From Thermus sediminis (GTDB taxonomy: Bacteria; Deinococcota; Deinococci; Deinococcales; Thermaceae): DNA of 64,000 nucleotides. Below, piece after piece: positions 1 through 11,013 of this stretch. Both the position numbers and the translations under genes were made by a program. Each line of letters starts with the position of its first letter. Positions within the stretch are counted from its first letter, which is position 1. The notes under the pieces are model-generated. The model did no database searches, had not been told where the DNA came from, and worked only from the letters and a program-made list of their open reading frames with translations. The DNA lies in NCBI RefSeq assembly GCF_003426945.1, contig NZ_QURO01000004.1, positions 434,001 through 498,000 on the forward strand, given 5' to 3'.

Positions 1-1017
1 GAGCGGGAGGAGCGGTACGTGGAGAAGCTAGCCACCCCCGACACCACCGTGGCCGACCTCCTAGGGGACATGGACCCCATCAAGGCTGCCCGCAAGGGGA
101 TGGGGATGGCGGACTTGGAGAGCATCCACTACGGCCTTCTGCCCCGGGCCAACCGGGGAATCTTCGCCGTCAACGAGCTCGCCGACCTAGCCCCAAAGGT
201 CCAGGTGGCCCTCTTCAACATCCTCGAGGAGGGGGACATCCAGATCCGAGGCTACCCCCTCCGCCTTCCCTTGGACGTCTGGCTGGTCTTCACCGCCAAC
301 CCCCAGGACTACACCGCCCGGGGCCGGATCGTCACCCCCCTCAAGGACCGCATCGGCAGCGAGATCCGTACCCACTACCCCCGCTCCCTGGAGGAGGGGG
401 CCAGGATCAGCGCCCAGGAGGCCTTCCTGCCCCAGGGGGTGGAGGTGCCGGAGTGGGTCCGGCTCTCCGTGGAGGCCGTGGCCTTCGCCGCCCGGGAGGA
501 CCGGCGGGTGGACCAGACGGCAGGGGTCAGCCAGCGCCTGGCCATAAGCCTCCTGGAGGTGGTGGCGGCGAGCGCCGAGAAGAGGGCCCTCCTCCTGGGC
601 GGGAGGCCCGTGGCCCGGCCCCTGGACCTCTACGGAGGGCTTCCCGCCATCACCGGGAAGCTGGAGCTGGAGTACGAGGGGGAGCTCCAGGGAGCGGAGC
701 GGGTGGCCAAGGACCTGGTGCAGCGGGCCTTCGGCATGGTCCTCCCCCGCTACCGTCTGAAGACCGAGCCCATCGTGGCCCACTTTGAGGCGGGGAACCT
801 CCTCACCCTGCCCGAGGACCCCAAGGAAGCCCTCTCGGCCATGGCCGAGGTGCCGGGGCTTCTGGAGGCGGCCCGAGCCTTGGCGGGGGCGGAAGCCCCG
901 GAGGTCCTCCTCTCCGCGGGGGAGTTCGTCCTCGAGGGCCTGGTGGGCCGGAGGAAGCTCTCCCGGGGGGAGACGAGCTACCAGGCGGCGGAAAAGGCGA
1001 GGGGGTATGGGAACTAA
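1..1017 (+). CDS. MoxR/magnesium-chelatase-type AAA+ ATPase (5' partial)
   Basis: The reading frame is open from base 1 to the stop at 1015-1017, so the N-terminus, including the Walker A loop, lies outside the window. The visible part shows the family's Walker B/helix-2 region ([14 protein letters not shown], with NE in place of the usual DE), a sensor-1 stretch ending in TANPQDY, and a PLKDRIGS arginine-finger segment, then the helical lid. Proteins of this kind usually act as ATP-driven chaperones or metal-insertion motors with a VWA-domain partner. The next gene is such a partner and starts 11 nt before this stop, so the two are translationally coupled. The substrate is unknown. Using N for D in Walker B is unusual and could lower hydrolysis; this is inference. 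Confidence 0.8.
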   Translation, partial: EREERYVEKLATPDTTVADLLGDMDPIKAARKGMGMADLESIHYGLLPRANRGIFAVNELADLAPKVQVALFNILEEGDIQIRGYPLRLPLDVWLVFTANPQDYTARGRIVTPLKDRIGSEIRTHYPRSLEEGARISAQEAFLPQGVEVPEWVRLSVEAVAFAAREDRRVDQTAGVSQRLAISLLEVVAASAEKRALLLGGRPVARPLDLYGGLPAITGKLELEYEGELQGAERVAKDLVQRAFGMVLPRYRLKTEPIVAHFEAGNLLTLPEDPKEALSAMAEVPGLLEAARALAGAEAPEVLLSAGEFVLEGLVGRRKLSRGETSYQAAEKARGYGN

Positions 1018-2236
1018 GGGCGTCCGCTACAGCCGCTACGAGGGAGGCCTGGAGGACCTCTCCCCCGAGGAGATCCTCTCCCTCCTGGAGGACTTCCTCC
1101 TGGACTCGGGGTTTAGCGACCCCTTTCAGCGCTATGATCCCGACCCGAACCGCGCCCCTACCCTGGAGGATCTCTACGATGCCCTCCTCCAGGCCCTCCT
1201 CAAGAACGAGCTGGTCCCCGAGGACTGGCTGAGGGAGGCCCGCTTCGCCGACCGCAAGGAGGAAACGAGGCTGTACCAGGCCATCCAGGGGATGATGCGG
1301 AAGCTGGAGGAGGCGGGCTACCTCCGCGTTCCTGGCCAAGACCCCACGGAGCCCGCCCAGAAGGGGTATAGGGGGGAGGCCCAAGAGGTGCGCCTGGAAC
1401 TTACGGAAAAGGCCTCGGACTTCCTCGGCCTAAAGAGCCTGCGGGAGCTTCTAGGGGCCCTGGGCCGCAACCCCCCAGGCCTCCACCCCACCCCTCACCA
1501 CGCCCCCGGGGTGGAGAAGACCGGGGAGGTCAAGCCCTGGGAATGGGGGGAACCCTTGGAGCTGAACGTCCCCGAAACCTTGAAAAAGGCAGCGGCCAAG
1601 GGCCTGGAGAACCTGGACCAGGGGGATTTGGTCATCGACCTCGCCGAGTACACCGCCAGCATGAGCACTGCGGTCCTGCTGGACTGCTCCCACTCCATGA
1701 TCCTCTATGGGGAGGACCGCTTCACCCCCGCCAAGCGGGTGGCCCTGGCCCTGGCCCACCTCATCCGCACCCAGTTCCCCGGGGACCGGGTGCGCTTCAT
1801 CCTCTTCCACGACAAGGCGGAGGAGATCCCCCTCTCCAAGCTCCCCCTGGCCCAGGTGGGCCCCTACCACACCAACACCAAGGCGGGGCTGGAGTTGGCC
1901 CGCAGCCTCCTCAGGAAGATGGGGGGGGAGATGAAGCAGATCATCCTCATCACCGACGGCAAACCCTCGGCCCTCACCCTCAAAAGCGGGGAGGTCTACA
2001 AGAACGCCTGGGGCCTAGACCCCTTGATCCTGGCCGAGACCCTCAAGGAGGCCACCCTGGCCCGCAGGGAGGGCATCCCCATCCACACCTTCATGCTGGC
2101 GCGGGAGCCCGAGCTTCTGGCCTTCGTGAAAAAGCTCGCCCAGATCACCCGGGGCAAGGCCTATCTCACCCACCCCGGGAACATCGGCCGTTACCTCCTC
2201 CTGGACTTCCTCAACAAGAAGGTGCGGAGGAACTGA
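1007..2236 (+). CDS. VWA-domain protein, partner of the upstream AAA+ ATPase
   Basis: This 409-residue protein has an acidic helical N-terminal half (roughly 1-180) and a C-terminal von Willebrand A domain from about residue 220. The MIDAS metal site is visible as D-C-S-H-S at 226-230, with a later ITDGKPS acidic loop. The ATG at 1007 is chosen because coding-like sequence begins there; the same frame upstream only shadows the ATPase gene. It overlaps the ATPase stop, the classic arrangement of MoxR/VWA or BchI/BchD-like pairs in which the VWA protein presents a client to the ATPase. No cobalt or magnesium chelatase genes lie nearby, so I do not assign chelatase function. Confidence 0.85.
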   Translation: MGTKGVRYSRYEGGLEDLSPEEILSLLEDFLLDSGFSDPFQRYDPDPNRAPTLEDLYDALLQALLKNELVPEDWLREARFADRKEETRLYQAIQGMMRKLEEAGYLRVPGQDPTEPAQKGYRGEAQEVRLELTEKASDFLGLKSLRELLGALGRNPPGLHPTPHHAPGVEKTGEVKPWEWGEPLELNVPETLKKAAAKGLENLDQGDLVIDLAEYTASMSTAVLLDCSHSMILYGEDRFTPAKRVALALAHLIRTQFPGDRVRFILFHDKAEEIPLSKLPLAQVGPYHTNTKAGLELARSLLRKMGGEMKQIILITDGKPSALTLKSGEVYKNAWGLDPLILAETLKEATLARREGIPIHTFMLAREPELLAFVKKLAQITRGKAYLTHPGNIGRYLLLDFLNKKVRRN

Positions 2237-2242
2237 TGCCAC

Positions 2243-2264
2243 CCTATCCTGGCGCCAGGATAGG
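2243..2264. repeat. Perfect 22-bp palindrome between VWA gene and small ORF
   Basis: The bases form an uninterrupted palindrome centred on GGCGCC, with outer arms CCTATCC and GGATAGG. It starts 6 nt after the VWA stop and ends 15 nt before the next possible start. It could fold as a 9-bp stem with a GCGC loop, or be bound by a dimeric protein as duplex DNA. No T-tract follows, so it is not a canonical terminator. Confidence 0.8.
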
Positions 2265-2282
2265 AGTCCGGAAAGGAGGGTG

Positions 2283-2528
2283 ATGGTCCCCGTCGCCTAC
2301 CGCCTCGCCCTCCTCCTGGAACGCTTGCGGACGCCCTACCGCCTCCCCAAGCCCCCGCCCGCATGGGTACGCGAATACCAGGAGGTACGCACCCCCCTCC
2401 GCCTGGACCTCCCCTACTACCCTGCCCAGGGACGGGGGGGCTTGACCCTCATCCCCTGGGATTCCTACATGGAAGAGGTGGAAGCCATCCTAACCACCCC
2501 GGGAAGGGCAGGCCCTCGAGGGGATTGA
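2283..2528 (+). CDS. Small hypothetical protein (81 aa)
   Basis: An unrecognised 81-residue frame with a start at ATG 2283; an in-frame GTG at 2280 is also possible. A purine-rich AGGAGG lies directly upstream at 2274-2279, although the spacing to ATG is short. The sequence is rich in proline, arginine and tyrosine and has no membrane segment. The C-terminus (GRAGPRGD) looks like low-complexity read-through. It is on the same strand as the AAA/VWA pair and could be a third member of that operon, but the palindrome at 2243-2264 separates them. A spurious frame in GC-rich DNA remains possible. Confidence 0.4.
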   Translation: MVPVAYRLALLLERLRTPYRLPKPPPAWVREYQEVRTPLRLDLPYYPAQGRGGLTLIPWDSYMEEVEAILTTPGRAGPRGD

Positions 2529-2606
2529 GGGGCTCCCTTCCGCCGTACACCCCCTTCGCACGGGAGCACTGGACCCCCTTTCAGACACCTCGGCGGGGCT
2601 CTAGGG

Positions 2607-2612
2607 TAAACT
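2607..2612 (+). promoter_or_regulatory. -10 element for a leaderless transcript upstream of bshA
   Basis: TAAACT is followed by exactly 6 nt and then ATG at 2619. This spacing puts the transcription start on or next to the A of the ATG, as in leaderless Thermus messages. No good -35 is seen at 17 nt. Confidence 0.45.
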
Positions 2613-2618
2613 CAGGGC

Positions 2619-2792
2619 ATGATTTTCCAAAGGCTGGAGGCAAAAAAGCCCTCCCCACCGGGCAAGGGGAGGCACCTGCCCCAAAGACCCCCGGAGGTTT
2701 CCGCCGCCGGCCTTGGTCCCGAAGACCGCCCCTCGGGCACCACCCCCCGGTCGGGGCAGCCCCGTTTCCCAGAAGGGGTGGTCCGGCGGTGA
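2619..2792 (+). CDS. Putative leaderless 57-aa ORF coupled to bshA
   Basis: Starting at ATG 2619, 6 nt after a TAAACT -10 element, a 57-codon frame runs to a TGA at 2790-2792. That stop overlaps the GTG start of bshA by the four bases GTGA. The peptide is basic and proline/glycine rich and I do not recognise it. It may be a real small protein, or a translated leader whose role is to deliver ribosomes to bshA. The promoter position at one end and the stop overlap at the other argue against pure chance, but amino-acid composition gives no independent support. Confidence 0.4.
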   Translation: MIFQRLEAKKPSPPGKGRHLPQRPPEVSAAGLGPEDRPSGTTPRSGQPRFPEGVVRR

Positions 2793-3883
2793 GGGCCTTG
2801 CGCCTAGGCTTGGTGGCCTACCCAGGGCTCGGAGGTAGCGGCATCGTGGCCACCGAGCTGGCCGACCGGCTGGCCCGGCTGGGCCATCGGGTCTACCTCT
2901 TCGCCACGGAGCGCCCCTTCCGGCTACCCCAGGAGAGCGCTGCGGTCCACGTGCCCGTGGACCTGCCCTTCTACCCCGTCTTCCCCGGGCCCCTCTACAC
3001 CCTGTCGCTGGCGGGCACCCTGGAGCGGGAGGTCAAGCGCCTGGGGCTGGACCTGGTCCATACCCACTACGCCATCCCCCACGCCGCCGCCGCCTACCTA
3101 GCCTTTGGGGAAGGCTTTCCCCAGGTCCATACCCTCCACGGCACCGATGTCTCCCTCCTAGGGCTAGACCCCGCCTTCCACGGGCCCACCAAAAGGGCCC
3201 TCCAGGCCGCCAGGGCCACCACGGCCGTGAGCCGGGCGCTGGCCAAGGAGGCGGAGAAGGCCTTCGGGGTGCGCCCCCGGGTCATCCACAACGCCGTGGA
3301 CCCCGGGCGCTTCCGCCCCCGCCCGGAGCGCAAACGGTTGTACGCAGACGAAGGGGAGTGGCTCCTCCTCCACGCCTCCAACTTCCGCCCCATCAAGCGG
3401 GTGCCGGACCTCGTGCGCGCCTTCGCAAAGGTACGAAGGAAGGTAAAGGCCCGCCTCCTCCTCCTGGGAAAAGGCCCCGAGGAGGCCGAGGCCCGAAGGG
3501 TGGCTGAGGAGCTGGGGGTAACCCCTTGGGTCACCTTCCACCCCCCCACCCCTTACCCCGAGGAGGTGCTGGGGGCAGGGGATCTCTTTCTCCTGGCCTC
3601 GGAGGAGGAGGCCTTCGGCCAGGCAGCCCTCGAGGCCTTGGCCTCCGGGGTGCCCGTGGTGGCCACCGCCGTGGGCGGGGTGCCCGAGCTGGTCACCCCG
3701 GAGGTGGGAAGGCTGGTGGAACTGGGGGATCTGGAGGGCTTCGCCGAGGCGGTCCTCTCCCTCTTGGCAAGCCCCCAACTCCCGCAAATGCGCCGCAGGG
3801 CCCGGGCCCACGCCGTGGAAGGCTTCCACCCCGAGAGGATCACCCGGCAGTACCTGGAAGTGTACGAAAAGGCCCTGGGGTAA
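2789..3883 (+). CDS. bshA: N-acetyl-alpha-D-glucosaminyl L-malate synthase (bacillithiol pathway)
   Basis: This 364-residue GT-B fold, GT4-family glycosyltransferase would join GlcNAc from UDP-GlcNAc to L-malate, the first step of bacillithiol synthesis. The N-terminal YPGLGGSGIVATEL loop is typical of BshA, HTLHGTDVSL follows near residue 115, and the C-terminal nucleotide-sugar domain has an EEEAFGQAALEALASG motif. GTG 2789 is chosen because it begins the conserved MRALRLGLVAYPG start. It overlaps the stop of the 57-codon ORF upstream. Bacillithiol is known in Thermus. A different GT4 malate or sugar acceptor cannot be excluded from sequence alone. Confidence 0.82.
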   Translation: MRALRLGLVAYPGLGGSGIVATELADRLARLGHRVYLFATERPFRLPQESAAVHVPVDLPFYPVFPGPLYTLSLAGTLEREVKRLGLDLVHTHYAIPHAAAAYLAFGEGFPQVHTLHGTDVSLLGLDPAFHGPTKRALQAARATTAVSRALAKEAEKAFGVRPRVIHNAVDPGRFRPRPERKRLYADEGEWLLLHASNFRPIKRVPDLVRAFAKVRRKVKARLLLLGKGPEEAEARRVAEELGVTPWVTFHPPTPYPEEVLGAGDLFLLASEEEAFGQAALEALASGVPVVATAVGGVPELVTPEVGRLVELGDLEGFAEAVLSLLASPQLPQMRRRARAHAVEGFHPERITRQYLEVYEKALG

Positions 3884-3903
3884 CCCCAGGCCCCTCGCTG
3901 GGG
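3874..3903. terminator. Hairpins around the bshA stop codon
   Basis: CCTGGGG (3874-3880), the TAA stop as loop, and CCCCAGG (3884-3890) make a perfect 7-bp stem. An alternative stem pairs CCCCAG 3884-3889 with CTGGGG 3898-3903, followed by a short TCCTT. It probably acts as a weak terminator or 3'-end stabiliser between convergent bshA and lon. Confidence 0.45.
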
Positions 3904-3984
3904 TCCTTAGGATGGGGCCCCTAGCGGTCCCCTAAACGCAGCCTCTCTCGTGCGGGGGAGGTTGAAGGATTCCGGAAAAGGGTA

Positions 3985-6408
3985 TCAGGCATGGGCCACC
4001 AGCTCCTTCTTGCCCCCAGCCCGCTTCTTGGGCCTGGGCTCCTGGGCGCGGGCCTCGAGGGCCTTCACCCCCCCCACCAGGGCCAGGTCCAGGACCCCGT
4101 CCAGGTGCTCCACGAAGTGGAAGGTCATGTTCTGCCTTAGGGGCCTGGGGATGTCCGCAAGGTCAGGCTCATTGGGCCTGGGCAGCATGACCTCCCGGAT
4201 CCCGGCGCGCCTCGCCCCCAGGACCTTCTCCTTGACCCCGCCGATGGGCAAAACCCTCCCCGTGAGGGTGATCTCCCCGGTCATGGCGATGTCGTGGCGC
4301 ACGGGAATCTCGGTAAGGGCCGAGACCAAGGCGCTCACCAGGGCCACCCCGGCGGAAGGGCCCTCCTTGGGGATAGCCCCCGCGGGCACATGGATGTGGA
4401 TGTCGCTCTTCTCAAAGCGCTCCAGGGGGATGCCGAAGCGCCCGGCGTTCCTCTTGGCGTAGGAAAGGGCCGCCCGGGCGGACTCCTTCATCACGTCCCC
4501 CAGTTGCCCGGTGAGGATCAGGTTGCCCTTGCCGGGCATCACGGAGACCTCCACGAACATGATGTCCCCGCCCACGGGGGTGTAGTACACCCCCGTGGCC
4601 ACGCCCACCTGGGGCTCCCGGGCCTCGGTCTCGGGGAGGAAGCGGGGCGGACCCAGGTAGCGCTCCAGGTCCTTCTCCGTAATGCGCACCCGCCCCTTGC
4701 CCGCCTCGAGGATCTGCCGGGCCGCCTTCCTGAGGAGGGACCCGATCTCCCGCTCCAGCTGCCTGACCCCCGCCTCGCGGGTGTAGTGGGTGATGAGGCG
4801 CATGAGGGCCGCCTCCGTCACCACGACTTGGCCCTCCACAAGGCCCGCCTCCCGCATCTGCCTGGGGAGGAGGTAGCGCTTAGCGATCTCCAGCTTCTCC
4901 TGCTCGATGTAGCTGGTGAACTCAATGGCCTCCATGCGGTCCATGAGGGGGCCGGGGATGTTCTGGGGGAAGTTGGCGGTGCAGACGAACATCACCTCAG
5001 AAAGGTCAAAGGGCACCCCCAGGTAGTGGTCCACGAACTCCTTGTTCTGGGCGGGGTCCAAGACCTCCAAAAGGGCCGCCGCCGGGTCCCCCTGGTAGGA
5101 GATGCCCAGCTTGTCCACCTCGTCCAGGAGGAAGACGGGGTTCTTGGTGCCCGCTTGCCTCAGGCCCTGGATGATGCGCCCCGGCATGGCCCCGATGTAG
5201 GTGCGGCGGTGCCCCCTGATGTCGGACTCGTCCCGCACGCCCCCCAAGGAGATGCGCACGTACCTACGGCCCAAGGCCTCGGCGATGCTCTTGGCGATAG
5301 AGGTCTTCCCCACCCCAGGCGGACCCACGAAGAGGAGGATAGGGCCCTTGTGGACCTCCTCCTGGGGGATCTCGCCCCGCTTGGCCCTCTCCGCCTTCAG
5401 CCTGCGCACCGCCAAAAACTCTAGGACCCGGTCCTTCACCTTATCCAGGCCGTAGTGGTCCCTCTCCAGGATCTCCTTGGCCCTCCCGAGGTCCAGGCTG
5501 TCCTCGGTGCGGGCGTTCCACGGCAGGTGGACGATCCAGTCCAGGTAGGTGCGGACCACGCTGGCCTCGGCGGAGTCGGGGTGCATGCGGGCGAAGCGGT
5601 TGAGCTCCCGCTCTACCTCTTGGCGCACCACGGGAGGAAGCTTTAGGGCCTCCACCTTCCTGCGGAACTCCTCCACCTCCTCGGCCCCCTCCTCGCCGTG
5701 GAGCTCCCGCTGGATGGCCTTCATCTGCTCCCGGAGGAAGTACTCCCTTTGGTTCCTGTCAATCTCCTCCTTGACCTGCTGTTGGATGCGCCTTTGCGTC
5801 TCAATGAGCTCAAGCTCCGCCTCCAGAAGGACCAGGGCCCGCTTCAGGCGCTCGGCCACATCGGCGGTCTCCAGGATGCGCTGCTTGTCCTCCAGACGGA
5901 AGTCCATGTGGAAGGCGGTGTAGTCGGCAAGCTGGCCGGGGTCCTCCAGGTTGAGGACGAACTGGGCCACCTCCGGGGGCAGGTACTTCCCCTCTTTGAG
6001 GAGGCCCTGGAAGCGGTCCTTCACCTCCCGCACCAGGGCCTTCACCGTGACGGGATCCCCGGACTCGTCAGCGAGCACCTCCCCCTTGGCCTCGAGATGG
6101 TCCCCCAGGTCCAGCCACTCCCGTACCCTGACTCGGGCAAAGGCCTGCACCAGGACCTGGACCGACCCATCCGGGTTCTTGCGCATCTTGAGGATATTGC
6201 AAGCAGTGCCCACCTCGTAGAGGTCCGAGGGCCTCGGGTTCTCCACCTCCTTGTCCCTCTGGCTCACGATGAGGAGGACCCGCTCGCGGGCCAAGGCCTC
6301 GTCGATGGCCCGGATGGAGATGGGCCGGCCCGCATCGATGGGCATGACCATGGTGGGGTAGATGACCGACCCTCTCACGGGGCATACGGGCAAGGTCTTC
6401 GGCAGCAC
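3985..6408 (-). CDS. lon: ATP-dependent protease La (Lon)
   Basis: This 807-residue soluble LonA-type protease has the three expected parts: an N-terminal substrate-binding domain (about 1-200) with a coiled-coil linker, an AAA+ module with Walker [10 protein letters not shown] near residue 360 and Walker [10 protein letters not shown], and a C-terminal peptidase domain with the catalytic dyad Ser685 (GPSAG) and Lys726. It degrades misfolded and regulatory proteins in the cytoplasm. The ATG at 6408 is preceded by a purine-rich AAAGGAGG-like site. Its promoter at 6474-6503 contains a dyad that may be an operator. The C-terminal tail is lysine/arginine rich. Confidence 0.97.
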   Translation of the reverse strand: MLPKTLPVCPVRGSVIYPTMVMPIDAGRPISIRAIDEALARERVLLIVSQRDKEVENPRPSDLYEVGTACNILKMRKNPDGSVQVLVQAFARVRVREWLDLGDHLEAKGEVLADESGDPVTVKALVREVKDRFQGLLKEGKYLPPEVAQFVLNLEDPGQLADYTAFHMDFRLEDKQRILETADVAERLKRALVLLEAELELIETQRRIQQQVKEEIDRNQREYFLREQMKAIQRELHGEEGAEEVEEFRRKVEALKLPPVVRQEVERELNRFARMHPDSAEASVVRTYLDWIVHLPWNARTEDSLDLGRAKEILERDHYGLDKVKDRVLEFLAVRRLKAERAKRGEIPQEEVHKGPILLFVGPPGVGKTSIAKSIAEALGRRYVRISLGGVRDESDIRGHRRTYIGAMPGRIIQGLRQAGTKNPVFLLDEVDKLGISYQGDPAAALLEVLDPAQNKEFVDHYLGVPFDLSEVMFVCTANFPQNIPGPLMDRMEAIEFTSYIEQEKLEIAKRYLLPRQMREAGLVEGQVVVTEAALMRLITHYTREAGVRQLEREIGSLLRKAARQILEAGKGRVRITEKDLERYLGPPRFLPETEAREPQVGVATGVYYTPVGGDIMFVEVSVMPGKGNLILTGQLGDVMKESARAALSYAKRNAGRFGIPLERFEKSDIHIHVPAGAIPKEGPSAGVALVSALVSALTEIPVRHDIAMTGEITLTGRVLPIGGVKEKVLGARRAGIREVMLPRPNEPDLADIPRPLRQNMTFHFVEHLDGVLDLALVGGVKALEARAQEPRPKKRAGGKKELVAHA

Positions 6409-6473
6409 GGTTTCCCTCCTTTCCTTGGCAAGCGTCCTCTACGTTCCTCCCTCGCCTAAGCCTACCTGTATCA

Positions 6474-6503
6474 AGTTTACTGCGAAACCCTTTCGCATGT
6501 AAA
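6474..6503 (-). promoter_or_regulatory. lon promoter with an inverted repeat in the spacer
   Basis: Reading the minus strand: -35 TTTACA (6503-6498), an 18-nt spacer and -10 TAAACT (6479-6474). The spacer contains TGCGAAA-GGG-TTTCGCA, a perfect 7-bp inverted repeat, and the flanking TTTAC/GTAAA extend the symmetry apart from one unpaired base. The position suits a repressor that blocks RNA polymerase. It is not the CIRCE sequence. Confidence 0.6.
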
Positions 6504-6555
6504 GGGGAAGGCCCACGGAGGGATTCCCCGCCCCCTTCCCCCACCGGGATGGACC

Positions 6556-8434
<1,879 letters not shown>

Positions 8435-8442
<8 letters not shown>

Positions 8443-8965
8443 GGATTGGGAAGCCTTTTACCAGGAGAGGGGGGAGGACCGGGCCCCCGCCTTCGTGGTG
8501 CGGGCCTACGGGCCCTTCCTGCCAGAGGGGCCAGTCCTGGACCTGGCGGGGGGGCTGGGGCGGAACGCCCGCTACTTCCTACGAAGGGGGCATCCCGTGG
8601 TCCTGGTGGAGAGGAGCCGAGAGGCCCTTAGGAGGCTTTCCGGAACCCCGGGGCTAAGCCTTTTGGAGATGGACCTCGAGGCCTTCCCCCTAAGCCTCCC
8701 CCAAGGCCCCTTCGCCGGAATCCTCATGAGCTACTACGTGAACCGCCCCCTTCTTTCCCTCCTCCCGCCCCTTCTCCTCCCCGGGGGGCTCCTCCTGGTG
8801 GAGGGCTTCAGCCGCAAGGAGGCCAGGAGGCGGGGCAGGCCCGATAGCCCCTTCTACTGGGAGCCCCTGGAGCTCCTCACCCCTCCCCCCGGCCTGGCCC
8901 TAAGGGCCTACGGGGAAGGGTGGATGGAGGGGTACTGGGTCTTTGCCGTCTACCTACGCCCTTAG
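8435..8965 (+). CDS. Class I SAM-dependent methyltransferase
   Basis: A 176-residue single-domain methyltransferase with an SAM-binding motif I LDLAGGLGRNARYF near residue 33, an acidic motif II region (VVLVERS) and LLEMDLEAFP. It resembles TehB/thiopurine-type small-molecule methyltransferases, but the substrate cannot be read from sequence. Its ATG overlaps the end of the esterase gene by 8 nt, so the two are co-translated. It overlaps the convergent Fe-S oxidoreductase gene by 12 nt. Confidence 0.8.
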
Positions 8966-10939
8966 GCCCCGGGCCAGAAGCTCGGCGATGTCCAGCACCT
9001 CGGGGGCCTCCCCATCCTGGGCCACCTCCACGTTCAGCATGGCCATGCAGAAGGGGCAGCCCGTGGCGATAACCTCCGCCCCCGTGCCCTTGAGCTCCAG
9101 GTAGCGGTTTTGTGAGACCCGCATGGCCCCAGGCTCCTCCTCCTTCCAGAACTGGGCCCCCCCAGCCCCGCAGCAGAAGCTCCGTTCCCGGTTCCTCCCG
9201 GGCTCGGTGAGGGCTAAGCCCACTCCCTTAAGCACCTCCCGGGGGGCGTCGTAGACCCCGTTGTGGCGGCCCAGGTAGCAGGGGTCGTGGAAGACGACCT
9301 TCCGGGTCTCCTCGCTCACCTTGAGCCGCCCTTGGCGCAGGAGCTCGGCCAGGAACTCCGAGTGGTGGACCACCCGGTAGTGGCCGCCAAAGGCCGGGTA
9401 CTCGTTCTTCAGGGTGTGGAAGCAGTGGGGGCAGGTGGTGACGATGGTCTTGGGGGCTACCCGGTTCAGGGTCTCCACGTTCTCCGCAGCTAGCTGGGAG
9501 AAGAGGTACTCGTTGCCCGCCCGCCGGGCGGTGTCCCCGGTGCACCGCTCCTCCGTGCCCAAGACCGCCCAGTCCACCCCGGCGGCATGGAGGATCTCCG
9601 CCATGCTCCGGGCGATCCTCTGGGCCCGGGGGTCGTGGCTGGCGGCGCACCCCACCCAGTAGAGGACCTCGGGGTGGGGCTTCTCCGAAACCCTGGGCAC
9701 GGAAAGCCCCTCGGCCCAGTCCAGGCGCTTCCCCTGGCCGATGCCCCAGGGGTTGCCCGCCCGCTCCATCCCCCGGAAGGCGTTGTTGAGCTGGGCCGGG
9801 AAGGCCCCCTCCATGAGGACCTTGGCCCGGCGCACGTCCAGGATGTGGAGCATGGGCTCGTTGCCCACGGGGCAGACCTCCACGCAGGCCAGGCAGGTGG
9901 TGCAGGCCCAGAGGGCCTCCTCGTTCAAGGCGAAGTCCATGAGGGGCCTCGGGCTCTCCTTCCCCGAGGCGAACTCGGGGAGGATCCCGTTCAGCTCGTA
10001 GCGCTCGGAGATGAGGATGGCGGCGGGGCTTAGGGCCTTGCCCGTGGCGTAGGCGGGGCAGGCCTCCTGGCAACGGTTGCACATGATGCAAGCGTAGGCA
10101 TCCAGAAGCCTTTTCCAGGAGAGGTCCTCAAGCCTTTCCGCCCCGAACTTCTCTTCCTCCTTTTCAAAGTCCAGGGGAGTTAAGGCCCCGGGCCTCTCCT
10201 TGCCGAAGGCCAGGTTGACGGGGGCCAGGAAGAGGTGGATGTGCTTGGAGCGGGGGAAGTAGGGCAGGAAGAGGAGGATGGAGCCCAGGGCCCCCCACCA
10301 GAAAAAGTGCTCAAAAAAGGTGAGCGCCTGGGGGGAAAGGCCGGCAAGGAGGCCCGCCACGGCGCTGGCCACGGGCTGGAAGGGGTCTTGGCCCTCCTTG
10401 GCCAGCCCAAAGGCCTTGGAGAGGAGGCGGCTGCCCACGTGGAAGGCGATGAAGGCCCCCACGATGGCGGAGTCCCGGGGGATGCCCTGGCGCACCTTTT
10501 CGTGCAGGGGGACCTGGGGGTTCCAGGTAAAGTCCCTGGGGGCCACCAGGTAGCGCCTTAGCATGAGGCCCAGGATGCCCACCAGGATGAGGGCGGTGAG
10601 GAGATCGGCGAGGAGGTTATAAGGGTTCCAAAGGCCTCCCCGGGTGTGGAGGCCAAAGAGGCCCTCGAGGAGGTCCACCAGGTTCACCAAGAGGTAGTAG
10701 ACGAAGCCGTAGAAGACAAAGGCGTGGAGTACGGCGACGAGGGGCCGCTCCCTGAAGACGGTCCCCTGGGTGAGGGTGAGCCAGAGAGCCCGCCCGATGC
10801 GCTGGGGCAGGTGGTCAAACCGCCCCTCGGGGCGGCCCCGCCTTATGGCGAGGTAGACCCGGCGGAAGCCGGTGTAGGCGTGGTAGAGGCTTACCGCCAT
10901 GAGGAGGAGGAAGAGGATTTTCTCCGGTAGGGTCAGCAT
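8954..10939 (-). CDS. Membrane-anchored iron-sulfur oxidoreductase (HdrD/GlpC-like, CCG domains)
   Basis: This 661-residue protein begins with about five membrane helices (residues 1-250) resembling a NarI/DsrM-type cytochrome b region. A dicluster ferredoxin segment (CIMCNRCQEACP and CTTCLACVEVCP) and two C-terminal CCG cysteine-rich domains (including SFCCGAGG) follow. Such proteins pass electrons between the membrane quinone pool and a soluble donor or thiol/disulfide. ATG 10939 is chosen over an upstream GTG because AAGGAGG lies 7 nt before it. No flavin or heterodisulfide partner is adjacent, so the donor is unknown. Upstream, GGTAAA-AG-TTTACC (10961-10974) forms a small dyad near the promoter. 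Confidence 0.85.
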   Translation of the reverse strand: MLTLPEKILFLLLMAVSLYHAYTGFRRVYLAIRRGRPEGRFDHLPQRIGRALWLTLTQGTVFRERPLVAVLHAFVFYGFVYYLLVNLVDLLEGLFGLHTRGGLWNPYNLLADLLTALILVGILGLMLRRYLVAPRDFTWNPQVPLHEKVRQGIPRDSAIVGAFIAFHVGSRLLSKAFGLAKEGQDPFQPVASAVAGLLAGLSPQALTFFEHFFWWGALGSILLFLPYFPRSKHIHLFLAPVNLAFGKERPGALTPLDFEKEEEKFGAERLEDLSWKRLLDAYACIMCNRCQEACPAYATGKALSPAAILISERYELNGILPEFASGKESPRPLMDFALNEEALWACTTCLACVEVCPVGNEPMLHILDVRRAKVLMEGAFPAQLNNAFRGMERAGNPWGIGQGKRLDWAEGLSVPRVSEKPHPEVLYWVGCAASHDPRAQRIARSMAEILHAAGVDWAVLGTEERCTGDTARRAGNEYLFSQLAAENVETLNRVAPKTIVTTCPHCFHTLKNEYPAFGGHYRVVHHSEFLAELLRQGRLKVSEETRKVVFHDPCYLGRHNGVYDAPREVLKGVGLALTEPGRNRERSFCCGAGGAQFWKEEEPGAMRVSQNRYLELKGTGAEVIATGCPFCMAMLNVEVAQDGEAPEVLDIAELLARGLRA

Positions 10940-10960
10940 GGGCGCCACCTCCTTATACTC

Positions 10961-10974
10961 GGTAAAAGTTTACC
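10961..10974. promoter_or_regulatory. Small dyad in promoter region of the Fe-S oxidoreductase gene
   Basis: GGTAAA, AG, TTTACC is a perfect 6-bp inverted repeat 22 nt upstream of the oxidoreductase ATG. On the minus strand it contains TAAACT, a plausible Thermus -10. It may be an operator or simply part of the promoter. Confidence 0.35.
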
Positions 10975-11013
10975 CCATCCCCCAGGCCTGACAAGAGCGT
11001 ACAATGACCTCCC

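Noticed and set aside
2775-2788. 14-mer GGGGTGGTCCGGCG shared with 34958-34971.
   Set aside because: At this GC content several identical 14-mers are expected in 64 kb by chance, and the contexts differ.
2640-2788. Possible cobalamin-type riboswitch upstream of bshA, because of G/C-rich complementary blocks.
   Set aside because: The conserved B12-box and core motifs are absent, and a coupled ORF explains the region better.
4294-5424. Long open frame of 376 codons opposite lon (and many similar antisense frames).
   Set aside because: It is a shadow produced by G/C-rich third positions. The peptide is low-complexity His/Leu/Gly/Pro-rich, and the minus strand encodes clear Lon.
6474-6503. CIRCE/HrcA operator at lon.
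   Set aside because: The sequence does not match TTAGCACTC-N9-GAGTGCTAA.
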